DNA from: Xanthomonas euroxanthea
GTDB lineage: Bacteria; Pseudomonadota; Gammaproteobacteria; Xanthomonadales; Xanthomonadaceae
DNA: 64,000 nt
Assembly (NCBI RefSeq): GCF_900476395.1
Contig: NZ_UIHB01000004.1
Coordinates: forward strand, 186,001 to 250,000
Reading direction: 5' to 3'
The notes under the pieces are model-generated. The model saw only the letters and a program-made list of their open reading frames with translations. It made no database searches and was not told where the DNA came from. Numbering within the stretch: position 1 is the stretch's first letter; every line of letters begins with the position of its first letter. The translations under genes were made by a program, and so were the position numbers. This document shows, in pieces, positions 27,641-38,878 of the stretch.

Positions 27641-27935
27641 GTAGTTCCTGTGGCAGCTGCGGGGGAGAAGGAAAGTATAGCGACGAAAGTCGTACACATT
27701 CCTTCACGGAATGTCTGCAACCGATTACACATGTGCTGCATGACAGGATGTGTGGCGCTGCTCGCAGCGTGATGCGCGTGCCTCGCGCTATGCGCGCCTG
27801 CAGGCGCATCCCGCACCGCAGACCATGTCCCGCACAGCACAACGGCGACCCGCAGGCCGCCGCTGTATTTGCAGGCAACGATGGTGGGCCAGCGCGTGCA
27901 TCGACCTGCGACGCACGCGCGGCTCAGGCCAGGCG
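27641..27935 (-). promoter_or_regulatory. Aldolase promoter region with ACATTCC dyad
   Basis: The 295-base gap between pyk and the aldolase gene carries a good minus-strand -10 box TATACT (27679-27674). Directly upstream, over the expected -35, is a dyad ACATTCC-TTCAC-GGAATGT (27696-27714). A CACATGTG palindrome lies a little further upstream near 27727. The dyad is a candidate operator for a regulator of glycolysis; which one is unknown. Confidence 0.5.
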
Positions 27936-29402
27936 TTACAGCTCGCCCAGGCCGCTGGCGCGGCCGTCCTCGCCCACTTCCAGCAGGCGGAGCGTGTTGG
28001 TGGCGCCATGGGTTTCCATGTGCTCGCCGCTGGTGAACACCACGCGGTCGCCCGGTCCCATGCGCTCGTTCTCCACCAGCAGGCGGATCGCCGCACGTGC
28101 GGCTTCGCGCGGGGTCAGGCCGCGGCTGTCGAAGCTGATCGGGAACACGCCACGCATCATCGCCATGTGGCGGCGTGCGCCATCGTGACGGGTGAAGGCG
28201 TAGATCGGCATGTTGGAACGGAAGCGCGACAGGTAACGCGGCGTGCCGCCGGACTCGGTCAACGCGACCACGCCGGCCAGACCGATGTGTTCGGACAGGA
28301 ACATGGTCGCCATTGCGATCGCCTGGTCGGCGCGCTGCAGGTTACGTTGCGCCGCTTCGAAGTCGGTGTCGAACTCGAACTGGCGCTCGGCACCCAGACA
28401 GATGCGTGCCATCGCTTCCACCGCACGCACCGGATAGGCGCCGGCCGCGGTTTCGGCCGAGAGCATCACCGCGTCGGTGCCGTCGATGACCGCATTGGCC
28501 ACGTCCAGCACTTCGGCGCGGGTCGGGATCGGGCTTTCCACCATCGACTGCAGCATCTGCGTGGCGGTGATCACCACTTTGTTCTGCGCCAGCGATTCGC
28601 GGATGATCTTCTTCTGCAGGCCCGGCAATTCGGCATCGCCGATTTCCACGCCCAGATCGCCACGCGCCACCATCACCACGTCGGAGGCTTCGACGATCTC
28701 GACCAGGTTCTCGATCGCTTCGGTGCGCTCGATCTTGGACACCAGCGCGGCATCGCAGCCGTGCTGACGCGCGATACGGCGCGCATCGTTCATGTCCTCG
28801 GCGTTGCGGCAGAACGACACCGCGATGAAGTCCACGCCGATCTTGGCGACGATGCCGATCAGCTCCTTGTCGCGCTCGGTCAGCGCGCCCAGCGACAGGC
28901 CGCCGCCCTGCTTGTTCAGGCCCTTGCGATCGGACAGCACGCCATCGTTGAGCACGGTGGTGACGATGCGCTGACCCTGCACCTCGGTCACCTGCAGCTG
29001 CACCAGGCCATCGTCCAGCAGCAGCACGTCGCCGGCGGCCACGTCCTGCGGCAGGCCGAGGTAGCTGACGCCAACCTGGTGCTGGTCGCCCGCGGGCGCA
29101 TTGGGGTCGGCCACCAGGTCGAAACGCTCGCCGGTGGTCAGCTTGATCTTGCCTTCGGCAAAGCGTTCGACGCGGATCTTCGGACCCGGCAGGTCGGCCA
29201 GGATGCCGACTTCGGCTCCGACGCGGACGGCCGCGGCGCGCACTTCGGCAGCGCGCTTGGCCTGGCCGGACGGGTCGCCGTGGCTGAAGTTGAGGCGCAC
29301 CACGTTGACGCCGGCCTTGAACAAGGCCTCCAGTACACCGGGCGGATCCGTCGCCGGTCCGAGCGTGGCAAGGATCTTGGTGCGGCGTTGACGTTCTTTC
29401 AT
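27936..29402 (-). CDS. pyk: Pyruvate kinase
   Basis: A 488-residue enzyme making pyruvate and ATP from phosphoenolpyruvate and ADP, the last step of glycolysis. The N-terminus MKERQRRTKILATLGPAT is typical, and RLNFSHGD contains the conserved phosphate and metal contacts. The signature MVARGDLGVE with the preceding lysine region (SKIERTEA) forms the active site; the C-terminal domain ends in the allosteric module. The ATG at 29402 has a nearby purine-rich ribosome site (GGGAGGCC). In-frame upstream codons to 29840 run into non-coding DNA. It is downstream of the pgk-HAD pair on the same strand. Confidence 0.96.
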   Translation of the reverse strand: MKERQRRTKILATLGPATDPPGVLEALFKAGVNVVRLNFSHGDPSGQAKRAAEVRAAAVRVGAEVGILADLPGPKIRVERFAEGKIKLTTGERFDLVADPNAPAGDQHQVGVSYLGLPQDVAAGDVLLLDDGLVQLQVTEVQGQRIVTTVLNDGVLSDRKGLNKQGGGLSLGALTERDKELIGIVAKIGVDFIAVSFCRNAEDMNDARRIARQHGCDAALVSKIERTEAIENLVEIVEASDVVMVARGDLGVEIGDAELPGLQKKIIRESLAQNKVVITATQMLQSMVESPIPTRAEVLDVANAVIDGTDAVMLSAETAAGAYPVRAVEAMARICLGAERQFEFDTDFEAAQRNLQRADQAIAMATMFLSEHIGLAGVVALTESGGTPRYLSRFRSNMPIYAFTRHDGARRHMAMMRGVFPISFDSRGLTPREAARAAIRLLVENERMGPGDRVVFTSGEHMETHGATNTLRLLEVGEDGRASGLGEL

Positions 29403-29740
29403 GATGGCCTCCCTGTAAAAGCCGCGAAACTTAACACACGCGTCACCTACCGAGGATGGCATTGCGGCATAGCCACCCTCGCATTCCGGCATGTCCTGTA
29501 GACAGTGCGGGACAGTACGTACGCTTTCCGCAGCGCGCTGGGCGCGCGGCGGGTTGTTGCTGTGGGCTGCCACCCTAACGCGGCAGCGGTGAAGGTCCCA
29601 CGGTTCGCAGCAGTCAGCAGACGACAGCGAGCGGACGCGGGGGCGCCGACGCTGCACGCCCCTCGCCGCCTGCGCATGCGGCCACGCCCAGGCGAGCGCC
29701 GGCCGCGCTCGCCTGGCAATGTGCGCGGCTGCGTGGTCCG
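29403..29740. other. Intergenic region upstream of pyk with a strong hairpin
   Basis: 338 bases without a gene between the HAD phosphatase stop and pyk. A perfect 12-bp hairpin (CCAGGCGAGCGC / GCGCTCGCCTGG, loop CGGCC) is at 29688-29716, just past the phosphatase stop; it has no T-run. The pyk promoter should lie at 29420-29600, but no clear boxes stand out. Confidence 0.5.
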
Positions 29741-30394
29741 TCAGTCCTGTCCATCGATCAGGGCGCGCAACTCGGCAGGGGTGTGTGCGATCGCACCCGC
29801 ACCTGCGCCCCGCAGCTCGGCTTCGTCGCCGAAGCCCCACAACACGCCGATGCTATGGATGCCGTGATGGTTGGCGCCATCGATATCCATCCGGCGGTCG
29901 CCGATCATCACGCAGCCGGTCTTGGCAATGTCCAGGCGTCGCAAGGCTTCGGCAATCAGGTCCGGCTTGAAACGGCGCTCGCCGTCTTCGCTGGCCCCGA
30001 TCACGTTCTCGAAGCACGCACCAAACGGCAGATGCTCGACGATGCGGCGCGCGTAACGCTCGTTCTTCGAGGTCACCACCGCCAGGCGATGACCGGCGCG
30101 CTGCAGGTCGCTGACGACTGCACCGATACCGTCGAACACGCTCAGTTCGGTCCAGCCCACCGCGTCGTAACGCTGGCGATACGCTGCCAGTGTGCGCTGC
30201 ACCAGCGCCGGATCATCAGGAAAACAGTCGGTGAAGCTGTCGCGCAGCGGCGGGCCGATCCACGCGCGCAGGGTTTGCGGCGAGGGTCGCGGCTGGCCCA
30301 CCGCGTCGAAGGCATGCACGATGCTGGCGACGATGCCCGGCTCCGAATCGACCAGGGTGCCGTCCAGATCGAAGAACAGCGTGGCTGCACTCAC
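29741..30394 (-). CDS. HAD-family phosphatase (phosphoglycolate phosphatase-like)
   Basis: A 217-residue HAD hydrolase. The nucleophile motif is DLDGTLVD near residues 9-16, with motif II (VVTSKN), the conserved lysine (RFKP) and motif III ([11 protein letters not shown]). The alpha-helical cap of the Gph type follows motif I. Relatives remove phosphate from phosphoglycolate or similar small phosphoesters. The start is GTG at 30394, overlapping the pgk stop by four bases (GTGA), so it is coupled to pgk. That suggests metabolic housekeeping around triose phosphates. The exact substrate is not determined. Confidence 0.88.
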   Translation of the reverse strand: MSAATLFFDLDGTLVDSEPGIVASIVHAFDAVGQPRPSPQTLRAWIGPPLRDSFTDCFPDDPALVQRTLAAYRQRYDAVGWTELSVFDGIGAVVSDLQRAGHRLAVVTSKNERYARRIVEHLPFGACFENVIGASEDGERRFKPDLIAEALRRLDIAKTGCVMIGDRRMDIDGANHHGIHSIGVLWGFGDEAELRGAGAGAIAHTPAELRALIDGQD

Positions 30395-31566
30395 TTGCCG
30401 CGCGCCTCGAGTGCCGCCACCGCCGGCAGGGTCTTGCCTTCCAGGAATTCCAGGAACGCGCCGCCGCCGGTGGAGATGTAGGTGACGTCCTTGGCGATGT
30501 CGTACTTGTCCACCGCGGCCAGGGTGTCGCCGCCACCGGCGATCGAGAACGCCCTGGAGCTGGCGATCGCACGCGCCAGGGTTTCGGTGCCGTGGCTGAA
30601 GGGCTCGAACTCGAACACGCCGACCGGCCCGTTCCACACCACGGTGCCGGCACTGGCGATCAGCTCGGCGTAGCCCGTGGCGGTCTGCGGGCCGATGTCC
30701 AGGATCAGATCGTCGGCCTCCACCGCATCGAGCGACTTCACCGTCGCCTCGGCATCGGGCAGGAACTGCTTGGCGACGACCACGTCGGTGGGCAACGGAA
30801 TCTCCGCGCCGCGCAGCTTGGCATCGGCGACGATCTGGTTGGCGGTGGGAATCAGGTCCGGCTCGCTCAGGGACTTGCCCACCGCATGTCCGGCCGCGGC
30901 GATAAAGGTGTTGGCGATGCCGCCGCCGACGATCAGCTGGTCGACCTTGTTGACCAGGTTGGACAGCAGCTCCAGCTTGGTGGACACCTTGCTGCCGGCC
31001 ACGATCGCCAGCAGCGGCTTGGCCGGGTTGTCCAGTGCCTTGGCCAGCGCATCGAGTTCGGCCATCAGCAGCGGGCCGCCGGCAGCCACCGGCGCGAAGC
31101 GGATCACGCCATGGGTGGAGGCCTGCGCGCGATGCGCGGTGCCGAAGGCGTCCATGACGAACACATCGCACAGCGCGGCGTACTTGCGCGCCAGGGTTTC
31201 GTCATCCTTGCCCTCGCCGACGTTCATGCGGCAGTTTTCCAGCAGCACCACCTGACCCGGCGCCACCTCCACGCCATCGACCCAGTCGCGCACCAGCGGC
31301 ACGTCCACGCCCAGCAGCGCGGTCAGGCGCGCGGCCACCGGCGCCAGCGAATCCTCCTCGGTCCAGCTGCCTTCCTTGGGGCGGCCCAGGTGCGAGGTGA
31401 CCATCACCGCGGCGCCCTTTTCCAGCGCCAGCTGGATGGTGGGCACCGACGCGGTGATGCGCTGCTCGGAGGTGATCTGGCCGTTGTCGATCGGCACGTT
31501 GAGATCCTGGCGGATCAGCACGCGCTTGCCGGAGAGATCGAGGTCGGTCATGCGGACGATGGACAT
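30391..31566 (-). CDS. pgk: Phosphoglycerate kinase
   Basis: A 391-residue glycolytic kinase interconverting 1,3-bisphosphoglycerate/ADP and 3-phosphoglycerate/ATP. The N-terminal [11 protein letters not shown] and TSHLGRP motifs bind 3-phosphoglycerate. The hinge and C-terminal nucleotide domain include [10 protein letters not shown] and the GGGDT glycine loop. The length is standard. The start is ATG at 31566 (MSIVRMTDL), or possibly the second ATG five codons in. It overlaps the HAD gene and lies on the same strand as gapA, pyk and the aldolase gene. A GGGAATCG tract lies about 20 bases upstream. Confidence 0.96.
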   Translation of the reverse strand: MSIVRMTDLDLSGKRVLIRQDLNVPIDNGQITSEQRITASVPTIQLALEKGAAVMVTSHLGRPKEGSWTEEDSLAPVAARLTALLGVDVPLVRDWVDGVEVAPGQVVLLENCRMNVGEGKDDETLARKYAALCDVFVMDAFGTAHRAQASTHGVIRFAPVAAGGPLLMAELDALAKALDNPAKPLLAIVAGSKVSTKLELLSNLVNKVDQLIVGGGIANTFIAAAGHAVGKSLSEPDLIPTANQIVADAKLRGAEIPLPTDVVVAKQFLPDAEATVKSLDAVEADDLILDIGPQTATGYAELIASAGTVVWNGPVGVFEFEPFSHGTETLARAIASSRAFSIAGGGDTLAAVDKYDIAKDVTYISTGGGAFLEFLEGKTLPAVAALEARGK

Positions 31567-31894
31567 GGGGTCAGCTCGCTAGGTCTGGGGAATGGGGAAT
31601 GGGGATTCGGAAATCGGGATTGGGGAATCAAAAAGCAGCCGGTACACGTGGCGCCGATGTCTGGACGCTGCGCGGATGGGTGGCGTGGGGCAGCCGTTGC
31701 ACGCTGGCGTTGCGCCCGCGTGCAGGTCGCGGAGATTGCAGCTTGCCTGCCGCGCATGTCGCCGCCCATACGGCTGACGATGCGGGGGATGGTCGGTCGA
31801 GGACGACGGGCAATGCGGCTGCCTTGGCGACGGGGGATGCCCATTGTCGGACCTTCGCGCCGCAGCGGCAAACCGCGGTGCGGCGCGCGGGTCG
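31567..31894. other. Intergenic region upstream of pgk
   Basis: 328 bases between pgk and the DUF3999 gene. It contains a single-arm GGGAATCG-type tract at 31587-31629 and otherwise GC-rich sequence without a recognisable gene. The pgk promoter must be here, unless pgk is read through from upstream. Confidence 0.45.
31587..31629. repeat. GGGAATCG-family tract upstream of pgk
   Basis: A 43-base run of GGGGAAT/GGGATTCGG/AAATCGGGATT units without a visible partner arm, placed 21 bases before the pgk start codon. Confidence 0.7.
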
Positions 31895-33247
31895 TCAGGG
31901 GCTGCGATTGGCCGCCGGGCTGCGCAGCAGACTCACGGCGAAACCACCAACCAGCACGGCGCCGCCGATCAGCAGCCCCCACAGCAACCAACGCTTCCAG
32001 TCGCGCGGCGTGGCGGCCGGCTGCAGCGCGGCATCGCCGGCCAGCGGCTGCGCCTGCGCGGCGATGCTGGCCGGCGCCGGTTGCCACTGCGCGCCGCGTT
32101 CGCGGCGCAGCGCCTGCAGCATCGAGGCCAGTGGCGCGTCACCGCGTTGCACGCGCGCGCTACCCGCGACCATGGCATACGGCGGCTGCCCCTGGGCGAG
32201 GAACATCATCCGCTCCGGCTGGTAGCCCACGCGCAGCGTCGGCCTCGCGGTGCTGCGGCCTTGTGCGGCGAGCAAGCGCCATTGGCGATCACGCACCGGG
32301 GCCGACAGCTGTTGCGGCGGGGACGCGGCGGCCTTGCCGGCACCGAGTCGATACGCCAACCACGGCCCGGCGCGGCGCAGCCACGGCGCGTCATCGGCAT
32401 CACGGCTTTCCACGATCCATTCGACCGCCTCGGCCTGACCGCCGCTGACATCGACCTGGGTGACCGGAAAGCGCCCGGGCAAGGCATACAGCACCGCCTT
32501 GTCCTGTGCGGTGCCCGGCAACTCCAGCCACTGCGATTGCAGCGGCGCAGCGACGCCGTCCAGTTCCGCATCGACCGCGCGCAAGGCCGGCAGCGCGCCC
32601 GACACCGGCACGATGCGCAGATAGCGCGCGCCCTCGTCCAGCGCGATACGGCGTTGCTGCAGACGCTGCGCCTGGTTGTCCAGCGCCATCACGGTGGCGT
32701 CGGCGGCCAGCACGCGCCAGTCGCGCAGATCGTCGCTGCCTTCCACACGCAGCCGCGCCTGCACCGGCGTGTTGCCGTCCCAGTCCAGCCACAGCGCACG
32801 CGGACGATCACCCAATGCGCTGGCATCGATCAGCCAGCTGCCACCGGCACCTGCAGCGGCGCCGGTGGCAAAACGGCCTTCCAGCCGCCGCACCGCGCCA
32901 CTGGCATCGCGTTCGGCGATCAGTTGCAGGTCGCCGTTGGCAGGCGCCGCACCGGCCGGCAGCGCAAACACGGGCAGGCGTTGCCGACGCGGTGCGGCAG
33001 CCGGCGCGGCATCCACCGGCAAGAGCGCGGCCGGCATCTCCTCGCCACGCGCATCGATCACCGTGACATCGCGCAGCCCTGCGTCCTGTGCGCTGCGATA
33101 GATCGCTGCGTTCAAGCGCAGCTGATACAGGCCGGCGTCCGAGCCGGCCACCTGCAGCGGCCACTGTTGCCGATAGTCCTGGCGCACATCGGCCGCCTGC
33201 GCCATCAGCGGCACCAGCAGCAGCCATCCCCATTGCCTCGATTTCAT
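31895..33247 (-). CDS. DUF3999-family membrane-anchored periplasmic protein
   Basis: A 450-residue protein with a signal peptide (MKSRQWGWLLLVPLMAQAAD), a large predicted periplasmic beta-rich region, and one C-terminal membrane helix (LLWGLLIGGAVLVGGFAVSLL) followed by a short basic tail. This layout and sequence match DUF3999. Function is unknown. The start ATG at 33247 overlaps the end of the DUF2339 gene by four bases (ATGA), so the pair should be made together. The in-frame extension upstream to 34783 runs inside the DUF2339 gene and is not real. Linkage suggests a shared envelope role, which is inference. Confidence 0.82.
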   Translation of the reverse strand: MKSRQWGWLLLVPLMAQAADVRQDYRQQWPLQVAGSDAGLYQLRLNAAIYRSAQDAGLRDVTVIDARGEEMPAALLPVDAAPAAAPRRQRLPVFALPAGAAPANGDLQLIAERDASGAVRRLEGRFATGAAAGAGGSWLIDASALGDRPRALWLDWDGNTPVQARLRVEGSDDLRDWRVLAADATVMALDNQAQRLQQRRIALDEGARYLRIVPVSGALPALRAVDAELDGVAAPLQSQWLELPGTAQDKAVLYALPGRFPVTQVDVSGGQAEAVEWIVESRDADDAPWLRRAGPWLAYRLGAGKAAASPPQQLSAPVRDRQWRLLAAQGRSTARPTLRVGYQPERMMFLAQGQPPYAMVAGSARVQRGDAPLASMLQALRRERGAQWQPAPASIAAQAQPLAGDAALQPAATPRDWKRWLLWGLLIGGAVLVGGFAVSLLRSPAANRSP

Positions 33248-36018
33248 GCCTGTTCCTTGTCGACGCCATCGTCTCCGACGGCCTGCGCATCGGCCACCGG
33301 CTGGCGCGGCGGCGCCGGTGCCAGGTAGCCCACCACGGTGCACAACAGGCCATAGGCCATGAACGAGCCGATGCCAAGCAGATTGCCCAGATGCTGGCGG
33401 TCGACCAGCACCAGCTTGGCCAGCACCAGGCCCATCAGCAACGCACCACCCAGCCATAGCCCACGCTGACCGCGCCGCGAGCCGATCACCCAGCCCAGCA
33501 CACCCAGCACGCTCCACACGATGGTCAGGCTGGTCTGCGACAGGGTCGCGCCGATCAACCCGGCGTCCCATGCCACGCCACCCCAGTGATGCACGCTGTG
33601 CAGGGTGCTGCCGGTGACCAGGGCCCAGCCCAGGACACCCAGCGCGGTCACCCGCCACCGTTGCACGACCAAGGGCGCGTGCGCAGACCACGCCCACCGC
33701 GCCAGCAGGGCCAGCACCGCCAGTTGCGCCAGCTCGGCCGGATTGAGCAAGGGCAGCCACGGCAATGGCGCGGCGCTCACCGGGTCCAGCAGCACGATCA
33801 GCCAACCGCTGCCCAGCACCGCGAACACACAGCCCAGCAACGGGTTGCGTGCCCGATCGAAGCCGGCGCCTTGCGGCCACGCCAGCCACGGCCAGCGCAA
33901 CAGGCCCACTGCCGCCACGCCCAACCAGGGCGCGGCCAGCAAGGCGCAACGCCAGCCATTTGCCAGCATGTACGTATCGGCCAACCACGCCACGCCCAGC
34001 GACACCACCAACGGCCACAGCAGCCACCAGATGAACTGCGCGGCTACGGCGCCTGCGCCGTGCTGCCTGCGCAGGCACCACAGCGCGCGCGTGCCTGCCA
34101 CGGCGAACGCCAACCAGGCCAGCGCCCCCCAATGCGCGAACGGTTGTGTATGCGCATGGCATTGCCACAGCGCCAACGGCGCAGCCAGCGCCAGCCCGGC
34201 CATCGCCGTCCACACCAGCGCCGTTGCCGGGCGACGCCGATGCACCTCGGCGGCCAGCCACACGGTGAGCGCGACAAAACCCAGCAGCAGATCCGGCTCG
34301 CTGCGCAGATCGCCGGCAAAGCGCAGGATCTCGTGCACGCCGCACAGCGTCCACCAGCCCAGCCCCCACAGATACGCCACCAGCGCGCGGCGCGGCTGCC
34401 CTGCATCGCGCAGGAACCAGGCACTGGCCCAGCCGGCCAGTGCAAGCAGCAGGGTGCTCATGCATGTGGCGTTGGCTACCGCCACCGCGTCGTAACGCCA
34501 GGCATCCACGCCGAAGGCGACACCCACCGCCGCCAGCAACTGCAATGCCACCCCGCTGAACTGCGAGATCCGACGCCGTTGCCGCAGCCCCAGCCACAGC
34601 AGACCGGCACCCTCCAGCGCAAAGACGCTGGCGGTGGCACGCGCCGACAGTGCCAGCGGCACGGCCAGGGTGGCAAAACCGACCGCCAGCATCGCGTGCG
34701 CCTGGCCCAGCAGACGCGTGGAGGCACGCCGCAGCAACCAGCCGGCCAGACCCGCGTACAGCGCAGCCACCGCCAACGCGCACAGCGCCAACGGCAAGCG
34801 TTCACCATCCAGCAGGCGCGCCTGCAACGCGAAGGCCACCAGCGGGGTGCCGAACAACAGGCTGCCGTCGATGCGCTTGCCCGCACTGCCATCGCCACGG
34901 CGCGCGTGCAGGACCGGGATTGCCACATACATGGCGAAGAACAGCAGCAGGAACGGCTCGGTGGTGGCAAATTTCGCCGGGGTGTATTGCAGCGCGCCCC
35001 ACAGCGTGCCGATGCCGAAGGTGAAGGCGAATCCGAGCAGGTTCAGCACCCGCCACGGACGCGTCCAGGCGATCGCCACGATGCCGGCGTTGAGCACCGC
35101 GTAATACGCAAACAGCGCGACATGATTGCCGCTGCCGGTGGACAGCCAGATCGGCGCAAGGAAGCCGGCCAGCACCCCCAGCACCGCCAGCGTGCGCGAA
35201 TCCTGCACCACCGCCAGCACGCACATGCCGGCAATCAGCACCACGCTGATGCCCATCGCCAGGCCTGCGCCGAGCAGCCCGTACAACTTGAACGCGGCAA
35301 ACACCGTCAGCAGCAAGCCGCCGATGGCGCCGCCCTGCAACGCCAGCGCAAAGCCGGGCCGCTGCAGCCGCTGCTTCCAGCCCAGGACCAGGCCGGCGAG
35401 CGCCAGCACACTGATGCCGGCCAGCCGCAGCTCGATCGGCATGCGCATCCAGCCCTGGTCGCTGGCGTACTTCAACAGCGACGCCACGCCGGCCAGCAAC
35501 ACCAGCATGCCGACCTTGACCGGCACGTTGCCTTCGGTGAACCAGCGCTTCACCGCGCTGGCCGCGCGCGCCAGCGGGCCTGGTCCGGACGGGACGTCGT
35601 GCGCTTGCTGCTCGAATTCCGCAGGCGCAGCGGCCAGGGGCGGTGCTTGGACTGCACTGCGCGCCGTAGCAGATGCGGGCACCTGTGCGGGCAATGATGG
35701 CGGCATCGGTCTCGGCATCGGCGCGACCGGCGACGGCGCAGCGTGCACATCTGCGGCGGCAGGCCGCTCAGGGGCGCCAGACCCAGACAGGCCGAGGTCG
35801 GACGCCTCCTGCGCCCCCCATGTACCGACTGGCGACTGCATTGGGCTGTGCACCGCCGCCGCGTCCGCGCCGCCTGCGCCGCTGGCCTGCCATTGCGCAA
35901 GCCGCTGTTCCAGCGCATCCACGCGCCGCCGCAGGCCGGCGATCCACACCAGGGCAATCACCAACCCTACCGGCACCGCAAGCAGCAACAGCACCACCGA
36001 CACGATCATCGTTTCCAA
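33244..36018 (-). CDS. DUF2339 polytopic membrane protein
   Basis: A 924-residue integral membrane protein. After a short N-terminal helix (IVSVVLLLLAVPVGLVIAL) and a coiled-coil-like stretch (RRVDALEQRLAQW) comes a proline/alanine-rich linker of about 100 residues. The DUF2339 core follows, with more than twenty hydrophobic segments, starting near KRWFTEGNVPVKVGMLVLLAG. No catalytic motif is recognised. It overlaps the DUF3999 gene by four bases, and the two stand between pgk and the BamE-like gene on the same strand. Start is ATG at 36018; ATG at 36009 is also possible. Function is unknown. Confidence 0.85.
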   Translation of the reverse strand: METMIVSVVLLLLAVPVGLVIALVWIAGLRRRVDALEQRLAQWQASGAGGADAAAVHSPMQSPVGTWGAQEASDLGLSGSGAPERPAAADVHAAPSPVAPMPRPMPPSLPAQVPASATARSAVQAPPLAAAPAEFEQQAHDVPSGPGPLARAASAVKRWFTEGNVPVKVGMLVLLAGVASLLKYASDQGWMRMPIELRLAGISVLALAGLVLGWKQRLQRPGFALALQGGAIGGLLLTVFAAFKLYGLLGAGLAMGISVVLIAGMCVLAVVQDSRTLAVLGVLAGFLAPIWLSTGSGNHVALFAYYAVLNAGIVAIAWTRPWRVLNLLGFAFTFGIGTLWGALQYTPAKFATTEPFLLLFFAMYVAIPVLHARRGDGSAGKRIDGSLLFGTPLVAFALQARLLDGERLPLALCALAVAALYAGLAGWLLRRASTRLLGQAHAMLAVGFATLAVPLALSARATASVFALEGAGLLWLGLRQRRRISQFSGVALQLLAAVGVAFGVDAWRYDAVAVANATCMSTLLLALAGWASAWFLRDAGQPRRALVAYLWGLGWWTLCGVHEILRFAGDLRSEPDLLLGFVALTVWLAAEVHRRRPATALVWTAMAGLALAAPLALWQCHAHTQPFAHWGALAWLAFAVAGTRALWCLRRQHGAGAVAAQFIWWLLWPLVVSLGVAWLADTYMLANGWRCALLAAPWLGVAAVGLLRWPWLAWPQGAGFDRARNPLLGCVFAVLGSGWLIVLLDPVSAAPLPWLPLLNPAELAQLAVLALLARWAWSAHAPLVVQRWRVTALGVLGWALVTGSTLHSVHHWGGVAWDAGLIGATLSQTSLTIVWSVLGVLGWVIGSRRGQRGLWLGGALLMGLVLAKLVLVDRQHLGNLLGIGSFMAYGLLCTVVGYLAPAPPRQPVADAQAVGDDGVDKEQA

Positions 36019-36171
36019 CGCATAACCCCTGAGTCGGCATCCGGCCGAATGCGCGAACCATACAGGCTCAGGACGCGTCTGGGCAGCCAGTCACTGGCTG
36101 AAGCGCAGCGACGCGATGCCGTCAGGGACGCCGGCACGCAATGGCTACAGGCATGGACATGCCCCCAAGAA

Positions 36172-36196
36172 AAACGCCCGGTAGAACCGGGCGTTT
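36172..36196 (-). terminator. Terminator after the BamE-like gene
   Basis: On the minus strand a 10-bp stem (AAACGCCCGG / CCGGGCGTTT) with a five-base loop is followed by a T-rich tail (TTTTTC overall). It lies just past the stop at 36202. Confidence 0.85.
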
Positions 36197-36201
36197 GAAC
36201 A

Positions 36202-36672
36202 TCATTCGCGGTAGCCGCTGTCGTTCTTGTTATGGATGATCCAGATCAGGTTGCCGCCGGTGTCCATCGACTTGCCAGCGAACACCAGACGCCCCTGGCC
36301 CTTGTAGGCCATCTCATACCGGTAGCGGTCGCCGCCGAAGAAGAACGGGATGAACGCCTTACCGGTCACGTAGGAGCCCTGATCGTTCGGCTGACCAATC
36401 AGGTCGGTGACCTGCTTCATCGGCATGCCGATCTTCAGCTGGGTGAACTTGCTGTCAGGCGCCGGCTTGCCGGTGATCTCGCCTTCGTAATCGTTGATGC
36501 CCTTGACCGTTTCGCCATAGCCCGCCTCGACATCGGCCGACTTGATCACCTCGCCATCGGCATTCATCCAGGCCGGCGTACCGGTCTGCTTTTTCGCGGC
36601 CCAAGTGGTCGACGGAGCCGACACCGCAATCACCACACCGAGCGCCAATACGCCCGCCAGAAATTTACTCAT
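36202..36672 (-). CDS. BamE/OmlA-like small exported protein
   Basis: A 156-residue exported protein. The ATG at 36672 (MSKFLAGVLALGVVIAV) gives a signal peptide that probably ends near TWA|AKKQ, with no lipobox cysteine. The mature part contains the SmpA/BamE-type motif KIGMPMKQVTDLIGQPND, which in relatives folds as a small alpha/beta envelope domain. It ends NDSGYRE. Its role could be outer-membrane assembly or a lipoprotein-like scaffold, but without a lipobox it is not a standard BamE. It is a single gene between gapA and the DUF2339 gene and has its own terminator. Confidence 0.72.
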   Translation of the reverse strand: MSKFLAGVLALGVVIAVSAPSTTWAAKKQTGTPAWMNADGEVIKSADVEAGYGETVKGINDYEGEITGKPAPDSKFTQLKIGMPMKQVTDLIGQPNDQGSYVTGKAFIPFFFGGDRYRYEMAYKGQGRLVFAGKSMDTGGNLIWIIHNKNDSGYRE

Positions 36673-36842
36673 GAGTTTTGTTCTCTCGATCCATGGAGTT
36701 CCCCGATCCTTCGTACACGACACGGGAACGACCGCCGTGCCCGCAAATTAGCGCACGTGGGCCTCGCAAAGTCCACTTCCCGTACTGCCGACGACGCGGT
36801 GACGGCATCAGCACACGTCACGTTCCGGCACATACAAAACGA

Positions 36843-36866
36843 AAGGCCCCGGCATGCCGGGGCCTT
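36843..36866 (-). terminator. Terminator after gapA
   Basis: A perfect 24-base palindrome (AAGGCCCCGGCA / TGCCGGGGCCTT), followed on the minus strand by TCGTTTTG. It starts 24 bases past the gapA stop. Confidence 0.85.
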
Positions 36867-36889
36867 CACTCGTCGCCTAGGCGCGAGGT

Positions 36890-38365
<1,476 letters not shown>

Positions 38366-38878
38366 ATGCGTCGCACCTTTCTCTCTCTGGTCCTGGCACT
38401 GGCCGCCACCCCGGCGCTGGCTGGCGGCGTGATGCACTACACCGACAAGGCCACCTTGCCCACCGATGGCGAAGCGCGCGAAGTCGCTGCGCTGTTCGAC
38501 ACCTGGAACGCGGCACTGGCCACCGGCAACCCGCACAAGGTGGCCGATCTGTACGCGCCGGACGGTGTGTTGTTGCCGACCGTGTCCAACGAGGTGCGCG
38601 CCTCGCGCGCGCAGATCGAAAAATACTTCGCGATGTTCCTGACCAAGAAGCCGCAGGGCGTCGTCAACTACCGCACCGTGCGCGTGCTCGATGACGACAG
38701 CGCAGTGGATGCCGGCGTCTATACCTTCACGCTGACCGACAAGGACGGCAAGAAGAGCAAGGTGCAGGCGCGTTACACCTTCGTGTACGAAAAGCGCGAC
38801 GACAAGTGGCTGATCATCAACCACCACAGCTCGGCGATGCCGGAAGTGGATGCGCCCAAGCTCGCCAAGGCCAGGTAA
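38366..38878 (+). CDS. Secreted SnoaL-like / SgcJ-EcaC family protein
   Basis: A 170-residue exported protein. The start ATG at 38366 gives a signal peptide (MRRTFLSLVLALAATPALAGG). The mature part has an NTF2-like fold of the SgcJ/EcaC type, with a helix (EVAALFDTWNAALATGNPHKVADLYAPDG) and strand pattern ending in KRDDKWLIINHHSS. Such domains bind small ligands or act as associated enzymes; no catalytic set can be assigned. An AT-rich promoter region and a dyad lie upstream. Its substrate is unknown. Confidence 0.8.
   Translation: MRRTFLSLVLALAATPALAGGVMHYTDKATLPTDGEAREVAALFDTWNAALATGNPHKVADLYAPDGVLLPTVSNEVRASRAQIEKYFAMFLTKKPQGVVNYRTVRVLDDDSAVDAGVYTFTLTDKDGKKSKVQARYTFVYEKRDDKWLIINHHSSAMPEVDAPKLAKAR

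Noticed and set aside
30592..32448. Plus-strand frame of 618 codons over pgk and the DUF3999 gene
   Set aside because: Antisense to pgk, which is certain; no start signal or domain.
33586..35697. Plus-strand frame of 703 codons opposite the DUF2339 gene
   Set aside because: Glutamine/arginine/histidine-rich shadow with no recognisable domain.
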